Assembly (NCBI GenBank): GCA_018268755.1
Contig: JAFDVW010000009.1
Location: 1 to 64,000, forward strand
Direction of reading: 5' to 3'
Length of the DNA: 64,000 nt
Source: Acidobacteriota bacterium
GTDB lineage: Bacteria; Acidobacteriota; Terriglobia; Terriglobales; Acidobacteriaceae
Position numbers and translations under genes: made by a program. The notes under the pieces are model-generated. The model ran no database searches and had not been told where the DNA came from. It saw only the letters and a program-made list of their open reading frames with translations. Of this stretch, positions 1-9,220 are shown in pieces (the first letter of the stretch is position 1; each line of letters begins with the position of its first letter).

Positions 1-798
1 GAAGATGTTGGGCGACTTGCCGCCCAGTTCGAGGGTGACGCGCTTCACCGTGTCGGCGGCCTGCTTGACGATGATCTTGCCCACCGAGGCGCTGCCGGTA
101 AAGGCAATCTTGTTGACGTCGGGATGCTGCACCAACGGAGCACCGCAGGTCTCGCCAAAGCCGGTGATGATGTTGACCACGCCGGGCGGCAAGCCGACAT
201 CGCTCAGCCAATTGGCCATTTCAAGCGCGGTGACCGGGGTTTGTTCGGCGGGCTTGAGGACGCAGGTGCAACCCGCGGCCAGTGCGGGAGCCAGCTTCCA
301 CGCGGCCATCAGCAAAGGATAATTCCAGGGAATGATCTGGCCCGCTACCCCGATCGGTTCTTTGAGGGTCAGGCTCAAGGCATTATCGGGAACAGGATTG
401 ACGTGGCCGAGAATCTTGGTGGCCAGGCCGCCGTAATATTCGAAGCAGGTGGCCACGTCGTTGACATCGAACTCCGCTTCGACAATGGGCTTGCCGCAGT
501 TGCGCGCTTCGAGTTCCGCCAGACGGCCCGCATTCTGCCGGATTTTCTCCGCCAACCGGAACAGCACCCGGCCGCGTTCCTGCGCGGTGGTGGAGGCCCA
601 GGGGCCATCTTCGAAGGCCGCTTTGGCCGCGGCTACGGCACTATCCACGTCTTCCGGCCCGGCATCCGGGACCTGGGCCATGATGTCCTCGGTAGCGGGC
701 TCATACACGGGCAAAGTCTTATTCGACTTACTGCCTACCCATTCGCCGTTGATATACATCGGATAGGTGCGAACCTCGGTCTTGATTCCGCCGGTCAT
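1..798 (-). CDS. NAD(P)-dependent aldehyde dehydrogenase, N-terminal 266 residues (gene runs off the window)
   Basis: Translation of the minus strand from the ATG at 798 (AGGAGG eight bases upstream) gives an open frame to the window edge. Family landmarks are in order: PWNYP at residues 157-161 with the oxyanion asparagine, KPAE at 182-185 for the nicotinamide cofactor, FTGS at 233-236, and ELGGKSP at 257-263 with the general-base glutamate. The nucleophilic cysteine lies beyond the edge. It resembles betaine-aldehyde and gamma-aminobutyraldehyde dehydrogenases. Enzymes of this family oxidise amino-aldehydes formed when amines are deaminated. As last gene of the operon with an aminotransferase and a permease, and facing a PotABCD-type importer, that role is plausible, but the exact substrate cannot be read from this fragment. 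Confidence 0.93.
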   Translation of the reverse strand, partial: MTGGIKTEVRTYPMYINGEWVGSKSNKTLPVYEPATEDIMAQVPDAGPEDVDSAVAAAKAAFEDGPWASTTAQERGRVLFRLAEKIRQNAGRLAELEARNCGKPIVEAEFDVNDVATCFEYYGGLATKILGHVNPVPDNALSLTLKEPIGVAGQIIPWNYPLLMAAWKLAPALAAGCTCVLKPAEQTPVTALEMANWLSDVGLPPGVVNIITGFGETCGAPLVQHPDVNKIAFTGSASVGKIIVKQAADTVKRVTLELGGKSPNIF

Positions 799-825
799 GA
801 GGCCTCCTGTCAGCAAAAATGACAA

Positions 826-2391
826 TTAGTTTCGATGAATGTAAATGGAATACGCGTTCTGCTGGTATGCCAGCTGATATTCCCTTTCCAAAATCTGCTG
901 CATGTGGGCAACCAGCGCCCCATCACGCTTTCCGATGGACCGGAAATAGTCGCGATAAATGTCGTCCACCACAATGAACTGCGCGCGCTTGCCGCTCAAG
1001 GCCCCGATGCGGGGATCATCGAGCACCTGCCCGTCAAAGCCAAAATCAAATCCCAGGGCGGCGCTGCCGAAAATAAAATCGCCGGGTTTGCGCTGCGCAT
1101 TCACGAAGGCCACCATTTCCGCATGCGGCTTTCGTTCATTGAGCCGGCTGCGGTAGAGCGTAGCGCCGGCTTGCACCATGACCACGCCGGCCAGTCCCAG
1201 TACGATTAACCCCCGCGGCAGGATGCGCTCCTTCCATAAGGCCCAGCCCGCAAAGGCCAGAACTGCCGTATAGAGAGGCACGATATGCACCAGATACATG
1301 GTGACCTTCTGGTTAAATAAGCTCTGTCCCAGAAAATAAGTCCCCAACAATGCCAGAAGAAGCACAGCGCCTTTTTGCCGGCGCAACTTGGGCAACCCCA
1401 AGACGAGGAGAATCGACACCACGTACGCCAGCAGCACCAGACTCTTCAGAAAAATTGGCCCGGTATGACCGGAGGAGTGCTCTCCCAGACCAAAAGCCGT
1501 TCGGTAGCGGTCCGTCCATTCCAGCTTCAAGGCCAGAAGCGGATGCTGCAACCCCAGAAAGCGCCCGCCCTGCACGGCATTGAAGGTGATCTGCGAGCGG
1601 AAGGCTGCAGGGTCTTTCATGATATACAGCAACCACCCCGCCCCCGCTACGAGATAAGGCAGCGCGCAAACCGCGACCGCCGAGAAGAACTTGGGCAGAG
1701 TTTTCAGCTGCGGCCGATCCAGCCACAAGATCAACAGGCACAGCGCAAGCCAGTGCAGGATGAAATTGGGATGCGTAACGAACGCGCAGGCCATCCAAAC
1801 GTTGCCGGCAAATAGGGCCCACAAAAAATTTCGTTCCCGCAAACTCAGGTAGACTGCGATGGCCAAGAGGCCCAGGGCCACAGTCATCATTTCGGGACGG
1901 CCTTCCGTGGCCCGGTCGATCATGTTGTAATCCACCGCCAGCAGGCCCAAAGCGAGCCAGGCCGGAGCCACGTGCCCCGTAATGCGAAACACAAGCAGAA
2001 ACATGGCCAACAGAGCGACCGCTCCCCACAAGATGGAGGGCAGCCGGTCCGCAAAAAGAGAAAAGGGGACGACCTTAAACCAGGCGGCCTGCGTCACCAG
2101 GTAGAGCGGGGCCACCCAGTAAGTGTGCTGTTCGATACGCAACAAAGGCGTGCCCGACGTTTCCATGGTGGTGGTCCCCATCACGCCTTTTTCCGCCAGA
2201 TTCAAGCTGGGACTGGCGAACCAGCCTTCATCGGCCCACGGTCGCTTGCTCAACCCGATCGGGAGACACAACGCAAAATACACCAGCAAGGCCAGTCCCA
2301 CCCCGGCCCACTGAGGAAGGGAGAGGACGGGAATAACTCCCGGCTTCACGGCCAGAGAGCCGGACACCGAATTGTGCGGGGCCGCACTCAT
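826..2391 (-). CDS. Multi-pass membrane glycosyltransferase, ArnT/PMT (GT39) type
   Basis: About 521 residues, with a long run of hydrophobic segments beginning near residue 27. Just after the first membrane span is WADEGWF, the acidic pair expected in the first periplasmic loop of GT39/ArnT-like enzymes, which move a sugar from a polyprenyl phosphate carrier to an acceptor outside the membrane. The C-terminal 120 residues are soluble and periplasmic in the family. I chose the ATG at 2391. A TTG at 2430 with GGAG ten bases upstream would add 13 residues. The gene sits 54 bases after the permease and 27 bases before the aldehyde dehydrogenase, so it is probably co-transcribed, although a glycosyltransferase is an odd partner for amine catabolism. 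Acceptor and sugar are unknown. Confidence 0.85.
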   Translation of the reverse strand: MSAAPHNSVSGSLAVKPGVIPVLSLPQWAGVGLALLVYFALCLPIGLSKRPWADEGWFASPSLNLAEKGVMGTTTMETSGTPLLRIEQHTYWVAPLYLVTQAAWFKVVPFSLFADRLPSILWGAVALLAMFLLVFRITGHVAPAWLALGLLAVDYNMIDRATEGRPEMMTVALGLLAIAVYLSLRERNFLWALFAGNVWMACAFVTHPNFILHWLALCLLILWLDRPQLKTLPKFFSAVAVCALPYLVAGAGWLLYIMKDPAAFRSQITFNAVQGGRFLGLQHPLLALKLEWTDRYRTAFGLGEHSSGHTGPIFLKSLVLLAYVVSILLVLGLPKLRRQKGAVLLLALLGTYFLGQSLFNQKVTMYLVHIVPLYTAVLAFAGWALWKERILPRGLIVLGLAGVVMVQAGATLYRSRLNERKPHAEMVAFVNAQRKPGDFIFGSAALGFDFGFDGQVLDDPRIGALSGKRAQFIVVDDIYRDYFRSIGKRDGALVAHMQQILEREYQLAYQQNAYSIYIHRN

Positions 2392-2445
2392 ACTTTCTCG
2401 ACTCGACCACCTCAGCGCCCGGGGATTCAAGGCCGGGGCACTCCG

Positions 2446-3864
2446 TTAAGACACCTCGTGCAGTTCACTGGCAGCCTTGGCCTGGCGTCCATAAATAAAA
2501 AAGAAGTAGGCCGCCAAGCCCAGGAAAAAGACCGTGCCCAGGACCATCTCCAGTTCGTACACCACCAGGGACTTGATCAGGGTGGGCGGAAAGTACTGCA
2601 AGAAAATTCCCAGGACGGTGGTGACCAGACCGCTCATGCCGGCGGCAATCAGCACCGGTTTGCTGTAAACCCCTTCGGCCCTGGTATCGCTCCAGGCTAG
2701 TTTTAGCAGAGCGCCGAAGACATAAACATACGGCACCAGCTGTAGGACGACCGCCAGCGAAAGCATGGTCTGGAAGGCTTCCTGCACGCTGGAAAATGCA
2801 AAGAAGATCACGCACAACAACATGGAAATGGCAGCGTGCACAATCAGCGCGGCATACGGGGTGGCGTATTTAGGATGCACCCGTCCCAGCCACGCCGGCA
2901 TGTAGGAATCGAGTCCGGCAACGAACGGGATGCGCGCCGACCCACCCAGCCAGGCCGATCCAATGCCGGCAATGGAGAGGCTTAATAATAGTGCGAAGCC
3001 GGGGACAATCCATCCTATGCCCAGGTCCCCCGCCATGTGTCCCACAGCCTGCACGATGCCCTGCAAGACATTCACATTCTTCCCGACCGCCAGCAGCAAA
3101 GTCAGGGTCGTCGCGATGTAGAGGACGCCCGAAATCACGCCTCCCCAGGCCACGGCCCCGGGCAGGGTGCGGCGGGGCTCCTGGATTTCGTCACCCATAA
3201 TGGAGGCCAACTCCAGCCCCACCAGGGCAAAACAAATCACCCCAAAAGAATTCAATACGAAGCGCGGATCATGGGGAAAGCGGAAATCCGCCGCGCTCAC
3301 GGTCAGGCCAGTCTTCGAAGAGATGACAACGCCCAGCAGGACAAGCACGCCGGCCGCGATGGCGGTGCCGATGGCCCCTAGATTATTGATCCACTTGCCG
3401 ATCCCCAGCCCCACGATGTTCAGCACCGCCAGCACGACCAGCAGCACCAGTGAGGTAGAGATGGCAAACGCTTTATTGTCCGCCAGCGCTTGATGGTGGG
3501 CTCCCAGTACGAACACGGAAACGCCGACGAAGTACAGCATGACCGTCGGCACGTAGAGCATGTTGTTCGTCCAGTAGCACCAGCCGGAGAGAAAACCGTG
3601 AAAATCTCCGAACACTTCCTTGGCCCACAAGTACACGCCACCCTCGCCGGGATAGCGATGGGCCAATTCGATCACCGCGATGCCTTGAGGCCAGAAGAAA
3701 AGCCCAAGTGAAATCAACCACAGCCAGATGGTCACCCCGCCATTGGCGGCGATAGAGGGCACCACATTCAGGTTGAACACGGCGACGACAAATAAAAGCA
3801 CGAGGTCGCGGCGTCCGAGGACCCGTTTCAGGTGGGGCTGGTTGGCGTCTTGTTGGTTGGACAA
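2446..3864 (-). CDS. APC-superfamily amino acid/amine permease
   Basis: About 472 residues with roughly twelve hydrophobic segments. The first, near residues 20-40, is followed by an unwound GGVTIWLW segment, and a PGEGGVYLW stretch lies near residue 70. Both are typical of amino acid-polyamine-organocation carriers of the glutamate/GABA or YjeM-like type. These proteins import amino acids or amines by proton symport or exchange. The frame is open further upstream to 4053 but that part is not conserved-looking. The TTG at 3864, with GGGAG eight bases before it, fits best. It lies 68 bases after the aminotransferase gene and is probably in the same operon. Substrate is inferred only from neighbours. 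Confidence 0.88.
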   Translation of the reverse strand: MSNQQDANQPHLKRVLGRRDLVLLFVVAVFNLNVVPSIAANGGVTIWLWLISLGLFFWPQGIAVIELAHRYPGEGGVYLWAKEVFGDFHGFLSGWCYWTNNMLYVPTVMLYFVGVSVFVLGAHHQALADNKAFAISTSLVLLVVLAVLNIVGLGIGKWINNLGAIGTAIAAGVLVLLGVVISSKTGLTVSAADFRFPHDPRFVLNSFGVICFALVGLELASIMGDEIQEPRRTLPGAVAWGGVISGVLYIATTLTLLLAVGKNVNVLQGIVQAVGHMAGDLGIGWIVPGFALLLSLSIAGIGSAWLGGSARIPFVAGLDSYMPAWLGRVHPKYATPYAALIVHAAISMLLCVIFFAFSSVQEAFQTMLSLAVVLQLVPYVYVFGALLKLAWSDTRAEGVYSKPVLIAAGMSGLVTTVLGIFLQYFPPTLIKSLVVYELEMVLGTVFFLGLAAYFFFIYGRQAKAASELHEVS

Positions 3865-3932
3865 AGAAGCTCCCGAGGTTTCCCCAGACGCCGGAATCGA
3901 AAAAACAACTCCGGCGTCCGGGGACAAAGAGA

Positions 3933-5303
3933 TTAGCGGGCCGCCACGGCCAGGCGTTCCTGCTGCGCCGCAGCCAGGGCGGGAGCAACGTCCTCGAATG
4001 CAGCAATGTGCTTCTCGATATCGGCTTCCGTATGCTGCACCGACATCGTCCACTGCTCATCCCACCAGTAGGGTTGGGCCATGACTCCGCGGTTCACCAT
4101 GCCGAACCAGTAGTGCCGCCAGAGATCGACGTCGACGGTGGTCCAGTCGCGGTAGTTGCGGATCTCTTGCGGGTAAAGCATGAGAGCACCGTTGGCGCCG
4201 GCAATCGCCACGTAGCCCTGCAGTCCAACTTTGGCGATGGTCTTGCGATAGCCCTCCACCAGCTTCTTGCTCAGCTTTTCCACCTGCGCATAATTCTCGC
4301 GGGTGAGCACATCGCTGAAGGTGGCCAGGCCGGCCGCCATGGAGACGGGGTTGGTGTTGTAGGTACCGCCGTGGAAGACCTTATGCTGCGAGATCAGGTC
4401 CATCACCGATTTGTGGGTGCCGAAGGCCGCCAGCGGCAGGCCACCGCCGATCGACTTGGCCAGACAGATCATGTCGGGAATGACGCCGAAATATTCCGAG
4501 GCGCCTCCCCAACCCAGCTTGGCGCCGGTCTTGACTTCGTCGAAGATCAAGAGCGCGCCGTGTTTTGTGGCCAGATCGCGCAGCCCTTGCAGGAACCCGG
4601 GCTGAGGCAGACACAGGCCGACGTTCATCAGGATGGGCTCCAGGATGATGGCGGCAATTTCGCCGGGGTTCTCTTTGAAGCGACGCTCCACACTGGCCAG
4701 ATCGTTGAAGGTCGCAATGGGAACGTTGGCCACGCTGGCCTTGGGCACGCCCAAGCCGCCCGGGACTGAAGTAGGAGCGTGGATGTCGCCGAATTCCGGC
4801 GCATGCGGTTTAACGCTGACCAGGGCAGCGTCGTGCAGGCCATGATATCCGCCCTCGAACTTGATGATCTTGTCGCGGCCGGTGGCGGCGCGGGCCAGAC
4901 GCACCGCGTGCATGGTAGCTTCGGTTCCCGAAGAACCAAAACGCACCATCTCCACGGGAAAGCGTTTGCAGATTTCTTCCGCCAGCTGCCATTCCATATC
5001 GTGGGGCATGCCGAACATGGTGCCGGTAGAGAGGCGCCCCTGCACCGCCTTCATCACCGCGGGATGGCAGTGTCCCGCCATGAGCGCGCCGAAGCACAGG
5101 TTGTGATCAATGTATTCATTGCCGTCAAGATCACGGAATTTGCTGCCTTGGCCTTCCTTGACGAAAATCGGGTAGGGATCGTAGGCGCGATAGTTGCTGG
5201 CCACGCCGAGCGGAATGCGTTTGAGGTTCTTCTTGTGGGCTTCCGCGGACTTCGGCGTGCGGCGCTCAAAGGTTTCGAGCTCTTTTTGTAGTGCGGGGTA
5301 CAT
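3933..5303 (-). CDS. Class III PLP aminotransferase, glutamate-1-semialdehyde aminomutase-like
   Basis: 456 residues starting at an ATG with GGAG eight bases upstream. PLP-enzyme landmarks: GSSGTEA at residues 123-129 (phosphate cup), FDEV at 254-257 (aspartate to pyridine nitrogen) and LAKSIGGGLP at 281-290 with the Schiff-base lysine at 283. The layout is that of HemL and related omega-amine transaminases. No other heme gene is nearby, and the gene sits between a TonB receptor and an amine permease, so an amine:2-oxoacid transaminase feeding the downstream aldehyde dehydrogenase is more likely than a heme role. A GC-rich stem-loop separates it from the receptor gene. HemL activity is the main alternative. 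Confidence 0.88.
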   Translation of the reverse strand: MYPALQKELETFERRTPKSAEAHKKNLKRIPLGVASNYRAYDPYPIFVKEGQGSKFRDLDGNEYIDHNLCFGALMAGHCHPAVMKAVQGRLSTGTMFGMPHDMEWQLAEEICKRFPVEMVRFGSSGTEATMHAVRLARAATGRDKIIKFEGGYHGLHDAALVSVKPHAPEFGDIHAPTSVPGGLGVPKASVANVPIATFNDLASVERRFKENPGEIAAIILEPILMNVGLCLPQPGFLQGLRDLATKHGALLIFDEVKTGAKLGWGGASEYFGVIPDMICLAKSIGGGLPLAAFGTHKSVMDLISQHKVFHGGTYNTNPVSMAAGLATFSDVLTRENYAQVEKLSKKLVEGYRKTIAKVGLQGYVAIAGANGALMLYPQEIRNYRDWTTVDVDLWRHYWFGMVNRGVMAQPYWWDEQWTMSVQHTEADIEKHIAAFEDVAPALAAAQQERLAVAAR

Positions 5304-5350
5304 CGGGTTCTCCAGAAGTGCTCAAGCCGTGGTGACCGGCCATTAGAATG

Positions 5351-5374
5351 CCCGGACGGCCGCGGCCGCCCGGG
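5351..5374 (-). other. Intercistronic GC-rich stem-loop
   Basis: A 24-base dyad between the receptor stop and the aminotransferase start. On the minus-strand RNA both 12-base halves pair throughout if one G-U pair is allowed. No U-run follows, so it is better read as an mRNA-stabilising or processing element that could separate expression of the receptor from the cytoplasmic genes than as a full terminator. Confidence 0.5.
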
Positions 5375-5403
5375 TCTCGCTTCTCTACTGTACTGCTTTC
5401 CAG

Positions 5404-8400
5404 CTAGAAGTAGAACTTCAACGCCAGCTGAATTTCACGCGGATCTTTCACCCGCAGAATGCGGCCGAAATCCGATCCGTCGGTAATGTTCCCATCGGGA
5501 TTATTGAATTGCGGGTGGTTCGCCAGGTTAAAGAACTCGGCCCGGAACTCGAAGCGCTTGCTTTCGTCGATGGGGAGCACCTTGTGCAGGGCGAAGTCAA
5601 CGCTGTTGATCGGCGGCCCACAGCAATAGGTGCGGCGGGCATTGCCGATGCGTCCGAAAGTGTTGTCCTCGGAGAAGATGGCCCCATCCGCCCCATTGAA
5701 GTAGTAGATGCCGTCCGCCGTGTTAGTCCTCTGAGTCTGGAAGGGACCGACCTGGTCGGGCTCGCCGGGATATTCGAAGAAGGCGCTGTACATCAGCTCG
5801 TTATCCGACGAGGAAGTGATGCGGATGGGGAAACCGGTCTGATAGCTGTAGATGCCGGAAATGTCCCAGCCATTCAGCACCTTTCCGGCAAAGCCGTTGT
5901 ACTTGGGAATGGGCAACTCCCACACATAGCTCAACACCAGGCGGTGGCGGGCGTCGAACTGGGAGAGCGAATAGGTCCGGCGGAAATCCAGCGGATTCAA
6001 CTCGCCTTCGAAGCTGGAAGCCTGGTCGAACGACTTGCTCCAGGTGTAGGCGACGTTGGCCTGCAAGCCGTGCGAGAAGCGCTTCTCCAGGGAGGCCTGC
6101 AGGGAGTTGTAGTTGGAATTGGCAATGGTGTCTTCGGCGAAGATGCTGGAAAACACCGGGGTCCCATCCGACGGGCAGCCCACGCCGGTGGTGGGTTCGC
6201 AGGCGGGCGACGAATACGGCCGCAACCCGACCAGCGTGATATCGGTGGGATTCGGGCCGGTGACGGAGGAAACCGAGCCGTAGGGCAGGTGCAACGTCAT
6301 CCCTGCCGGAATCTCCCCCGCCGGAATAAAGAACGAGCTGTCGGCGTAGAACTGGCCGCAGTCATAACTTCCGTTTCCGGTGGTGGAAGAAATATCGTGC
6401 AGATCGAGACAGGTCTGCGCGTTGCCATAGTTGACGTCATGGCTGGCCAGCAAACGATGGCCCTGCGAACCTACGTAGCCGACCTGTAGCACCAGGTCCC
6501 GGGTCAGCTCCCGCTGAATGTTCAGATTGTATTGCGCAGAGTACTGAGTGCGCAGATGCGGCTGGAACTGCCCGTAGAGCAGCAGAGGACGGAAGCGCTG
6601 CCAATCCGGGTCCTGTCCGCGGGGCGGATCGATGATGCCGTCAAACGGATTGGGCTTGATCGTCCCGTCCTGTTGCAGGTACGGGGTATTGAACATGGGA
6701 GCATTGATGATGTTGCTGCCGCCGAAGGGGGGCTCGGCGCTGAATTGCTCGAGCACGAGCTGCTCCATCGGGTTGTAGAACAGGCCCCAGCCGGCGCGGA
6801 TGCTGGTCTTCCCCGAAGACCCCGGGCTCCAGGCGATGCCCACGCGCGGCGCGAACGTCTTGTAATACGTCGAGGTCAGGCCGGCCGGCACTCCGGGATC
6901 TCCCGGCACCACCAGGCCTACCGGGCAGTACTCCGGCAGGGTGTTGTCGCAGGGATAGGTCGAGCTGGTTTGGCCGGGACGGAAGCTCTGCACGTGGCCG
7001 CTGATATCGGTGAGCGGAGTAAACAGCTCCCAGCGCAGTCCATAGTTCAGCGTGAGGTTCTTGCGCAGCTTCCAGCTGTCCTGCGCAAACACCGCGAAGA
7101 TCGAACTGCGGACATTCTCCACCTGCGCCGAGCCCTGGCTGAAGCTGTCGGGAAAACCCAGCAGATAGTTGGGCATCAGGTCATCGCTGACCACATCGTT
7201 GGGGCCGCCGCCGTAGTAGCTGTAGAAGCCGTTCACGTTGTAATAAAGCGTCTGGTCAAAACGCTGGCGGCGAATGTCCCCGCCAAACTTCATGGTGTGG
7301 CTGCCCTTGACCACGCTCAAATTGTCCGACCATTGGAAGGTGTTGCCCACCTGCGGAATTTCTCCTTCAAAGTTGTTGCCGTAGGAGAACAACCCGGAGA
7401 CATCCACAAAGGGAACGCCTTCGTGCGCCGCGCCCAGACCGGGATGGATCCCGAGATCGGCATTGTTGGGATCATTGAAGCACTGGTCGGGAGAAACCGT
7501 GGCGCAGACGTTGTGAATGTCGGAAGTATGCTGGGGATGCAAAAAACTGCCTTGCGCTTCCCGGAAGTAGGTGAAGTGCGCTTCATTCACGATGTTGTTG
7601 GTGATGGTCCAGTTGTGGGTGAGGTTCCACTGCTGGTAGCGCTCGAGCGTGCCCGCGCCAAATCCTAACACCGTAGCGCCGCCGGCCTGGAAGCGGGCAT
7701 AAGGATCAAACAAATTGCTGTCGTTGAAATAGTAATACGCGGAAAAGTTTTGCTTGTCGTTGATGCGGTGATCAAACTTGAAGGTGAACTGGTCGGTGCG
7801 GTCCTTGTGGATGCCCGCCACGGTCTGGAACAGGCCGGAGTTGGAGACCGGCACGAACTGGTTCAGCATGTCGACCGCGGTGGGGTCCATGCAATTGGCC
7901 GGGATCACGTTGCCCGGGAAGATGTCCGCATAGGCCACCTGGCCGTCGACCGTGGTGCTGGGCAGGGGGATGGCGCCGCCGCCGGGCATGGTGCAGCCGC
8001 GGTCAATCAGGGCCTGGGCCGCAGTGTCGGTGGTCAGAGCTCCAGCAAAAGGAGTTTGACTGGAAAAATCTCCGGCGCGTTCCGCGTCCGTGGGCACGGA
8101 GATGGAGTCGGAAGGAATGCCCTGGCGAATGCGACGCCCCTCATAAGAAGCGAAGAAAAATGTCCGGTCTTTCTTAATCGGGCCGCCGAAGGTCCCGCCA
8201 AACTGGTTCTGATTGAACTTGGCTTTCTCTTCGTTGCCGAACGAGTGCGAGTTCAGGACGGTATTGCGGAAGAACTCGTAGACATTCCCGTGAAACTGGT
8301 TGGTGCCGGACTTGGTGACAACATTGACCACGGCGCCGGAGTTGCGTCCGTATTCCGCGTCAAAGGTGTTGGTGAGCACGCGGAACTCTTCGATGGAATC

Positions 8401-9051
8401 GGGCGTCGGCTGTACGGCCGGCAGGTTGGCAAACTGATCGTTGGCGTCGCCGCCGTTCACGCTGAAGTTGTTGGAGCGGCCGCGCCCGCCGTTGACCGAG
8501 ACCACGCCCGCGTTATTGCTGCCATAGAAAAGGTCGGAGCCGGTCTGCGACTGCACCCCCGGCTGCAACTGCAGGAGCTGGTAAGTATCGCGCGCATTCA
8601 AGGGCAGCTGCGACACGGCGCGGGAGTTCACCACCGCGCCCATCTGGGTGCTGGTCGTTTCCACCAGCGGGGCCTCGGAGGTGACCTCGACCACTTCCTG
8701 CGCGCCGCCGATCTGCAGGATGGAATTCAGGGTCACACCCTGGTTCACTTCCACCGTGACATTCTTCTGCACATTCTTCTTGAAGCCGGCCTGCACGAAC
8801 TCCGCGCGATAGGTGCCCGGCGCCACTTCCACAAACACATAGTCGCCGCCGCTGCTGGTTTCCGCGCTGCGCGAGACCCCGGTGGCCTCGTTAGTCAGGG
8901 TGACTTTTACCCCGCCCAGCACCGCGCCGCTGGGATCGGTGACCCGTCCCAGAACGCGTCCGCCGGTGCTCTGCGCCAGCAAGGAGGCACACAGCAGGGC
9001 GAAACACACAATGAGGGTGGAAACTGCGCGACGCAGCGAGGGGGAATCCAT
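5404..9051 (-). CDS. TonB-dependent receptor, Oar-like, with carboxypeptidase-regulatory domain
   Basis: 1215 residues. A signal peptide occupies residues 1-26, ending LLAQS. Next is a beta-sandwich of the carboxypeptidase-regulatory type (about 30-115, starting GRVLGRVTDPSGAVL), then a plug domain (about 140-270, with LPLNARDTYQLLQLQPGV), then a long beta-barrel ending in the aromatic motif ALKFYF expected for outer-membrane insertion. The ATG has GGAGG seven bases upstream. Such receptors import bulky or scarce ligands, or act as adhesion proteins, and are strongly expanded in Acidobacteriota. Leading an operon with an aminotransferase, amine permease and aldehyde dehydrogenase, it probably brings an amine-bearing compound across the outer membrane. 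No plug-specific clue identifies the ligand. Confidence 0.94.
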   Translation of the reverse strand: MDSPSLRRAVSTLIVCFALLCASLLAQSTGGRVLGRVTDPSGAVLGGVKVTLTNEATGVSRSAETSSGGDYVFVEVAPGTYRAEFVQAGFKKNVQKNVTVEVNQGVTLNSILQIGGAQEVVEVTSEAPLVETTSTQMGAVVNSRAVSQLPLNARDTYQLLQLQPGVQSQTGSDLFYGSNNAGVVSVNGGRGRSNNFSVNGGDANDQFANLPAVQPTPDSIEEFRVLTNTFDAEYGRNSGAVVNVVTKSGTNQFHGNVYEFFRNTVLNSHSFGNEEKAKFNQNQFGGTFGGPIKKDRTFFFASYEGRRIRQGIPSDSISVPTDAERAGDFSSQTPFAGALTTDTAAQALIDRGCTMPGGGAIPLPSTTVDGQVAYADIFPGNVIPANCMDPTAVDMLNQFVPVSNSGLFQTVAGIHKDRTDQFTFKFDHRINDKQNFSAYYYFNDSNLFDPYARFQAGGATVLGFGAGTLERYQQWNLTHNWTITNNIVNEAHFTYFREAQGSFLHPQHTSDIHNVCATVSPDQCFNDPNNADLGIHPGLGAAHEGVPFVDVSGLFSYGNNFEGEIPQVGNTFQWSDNLSVVKGSHTMKFGGDIRRQRFDQTLYYNVNGFYSYYGGGPNDVVSDDLMPNYLLGFPDSFSQGSAQVENVRSSIFAVFAQDSWKLRKNLTLNYGLRWELFTPLTDISGHVQSFRPGQTSSTYPCDNTLPEYCPVGLVVPGDPGVPAGLTSTYYKTFAPRVGIAWSPGSSGKTSIRAGWGLFYNPMEQLVLEQFSAEPPFGGSNIINAPMFNTPYLQQDGTIKPNPFDGIIDPPRGQDPDWQRFRPLLLYGQFQPHLRTQYSAQYNLNIQRELTRDLVLQVGYVGSQGHRLLASHDVNYGNAQTCLDLHDISSTTGNGSYDCGQFYADSSFFIPAGEIPAGMTLHLPYGSVSSVTGPNPTDITLVGLRPYSSPACEPTTGVGCPSDGTPVFSSIFAEDTIANSNYNSLQASLEKRFSHGLQANVAYTWSKSFDQASSFEGELNPLDFRRTYSLSQFDARHRLVLSYVWELPIPKYNGFAGKVLNGWDISGIYSYQTGFPIRITSSSDNELMYSAFFEYPGEPDQVGPFQTQRTNTADGIYYFNGADGAIFSEDNTFGRIGNARRTYCCGPPINSVDFALHKVLPIDESKRFEFRAEFFNLANHPQFNNPDGNITDGSDFGRILRVKDPREIQLALKFYF

Positions 9052-9101
9052 GGAGCCTCCAAGAGGGTGGATGAATTTCAGTTGCTGAAAACGGGTTTTG
9101 A

Positions 9102-9129
9102 TTGCGCCGGGAATAAACCTTGCTATAAT
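9102..9129 (+). promoter_or_regulatory. Candidate housekeeping promoter for the regulator gene
   Basis: TTGCGC (9102-9107), 16 bases, then a perfect TATAAT (9124-9129) on the plus strand, about 90 bases before the regulator start. It is back to back with the receptor promoter, and the two promoters partly share DNA. Confidence 0.6.
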
Positions 9130-9140
9130 CGCGAAAGGTT
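9116..9140. promoter_or_regulatory. Inverted repeat over the divergent promoters, candidate operator
   Basis: AACCTT (9116-9121) and AAGGTT (9135-9140) form a 6-base inverted repeat with a 13-base spacer. It encloses the TATAAT of the regulator promoter, and its right arm overlaps the -10 of the receptor promoter. A protein bound here could control both genes at once. The adjacent MerR-XRE-cupin protein is the obvious candidate, by position only. Confidence 0.4.
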
Positions 9141-9165
9141 AGAGAACCTCCTGTAGCACTGTCAA
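9138..9165 (-). promoter_or_regulatory. Candidate housekeeping promoter for the receptor operon
   Basis: Reading the minus strand, a perfect TTGACA (9165-9160) is followed after 16 bases by TCTAAC (9143-9138). Transcription would begin near 9130 and give a leader of about 80 bases before the receptor ATG. Its -10 overlaps the right arm of the inverted repeat at 9116-9140. Confidence 0.5.
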
Positions 9166-9220
9166 GGGAAAAATCTTTCTCCCTCCTAGAAGAATTTCTT
9201 ATCGGGGCGATTCGTAGGGG

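Noticed and set aside
3933..5303. Calling the aminotransferase hemL
   Set aside because: The fold and lysine fit, but there is no heme gene nearby and the operon is about amines, so the gene symbol was withheld.
7750..9156. A 468-residue plus-strand open frame opposite the receptor
   Set aside because: Antisense of conserved plug and regulatory domains. Its sequence is His/Gly/Val-rich, as expected of a shadow.
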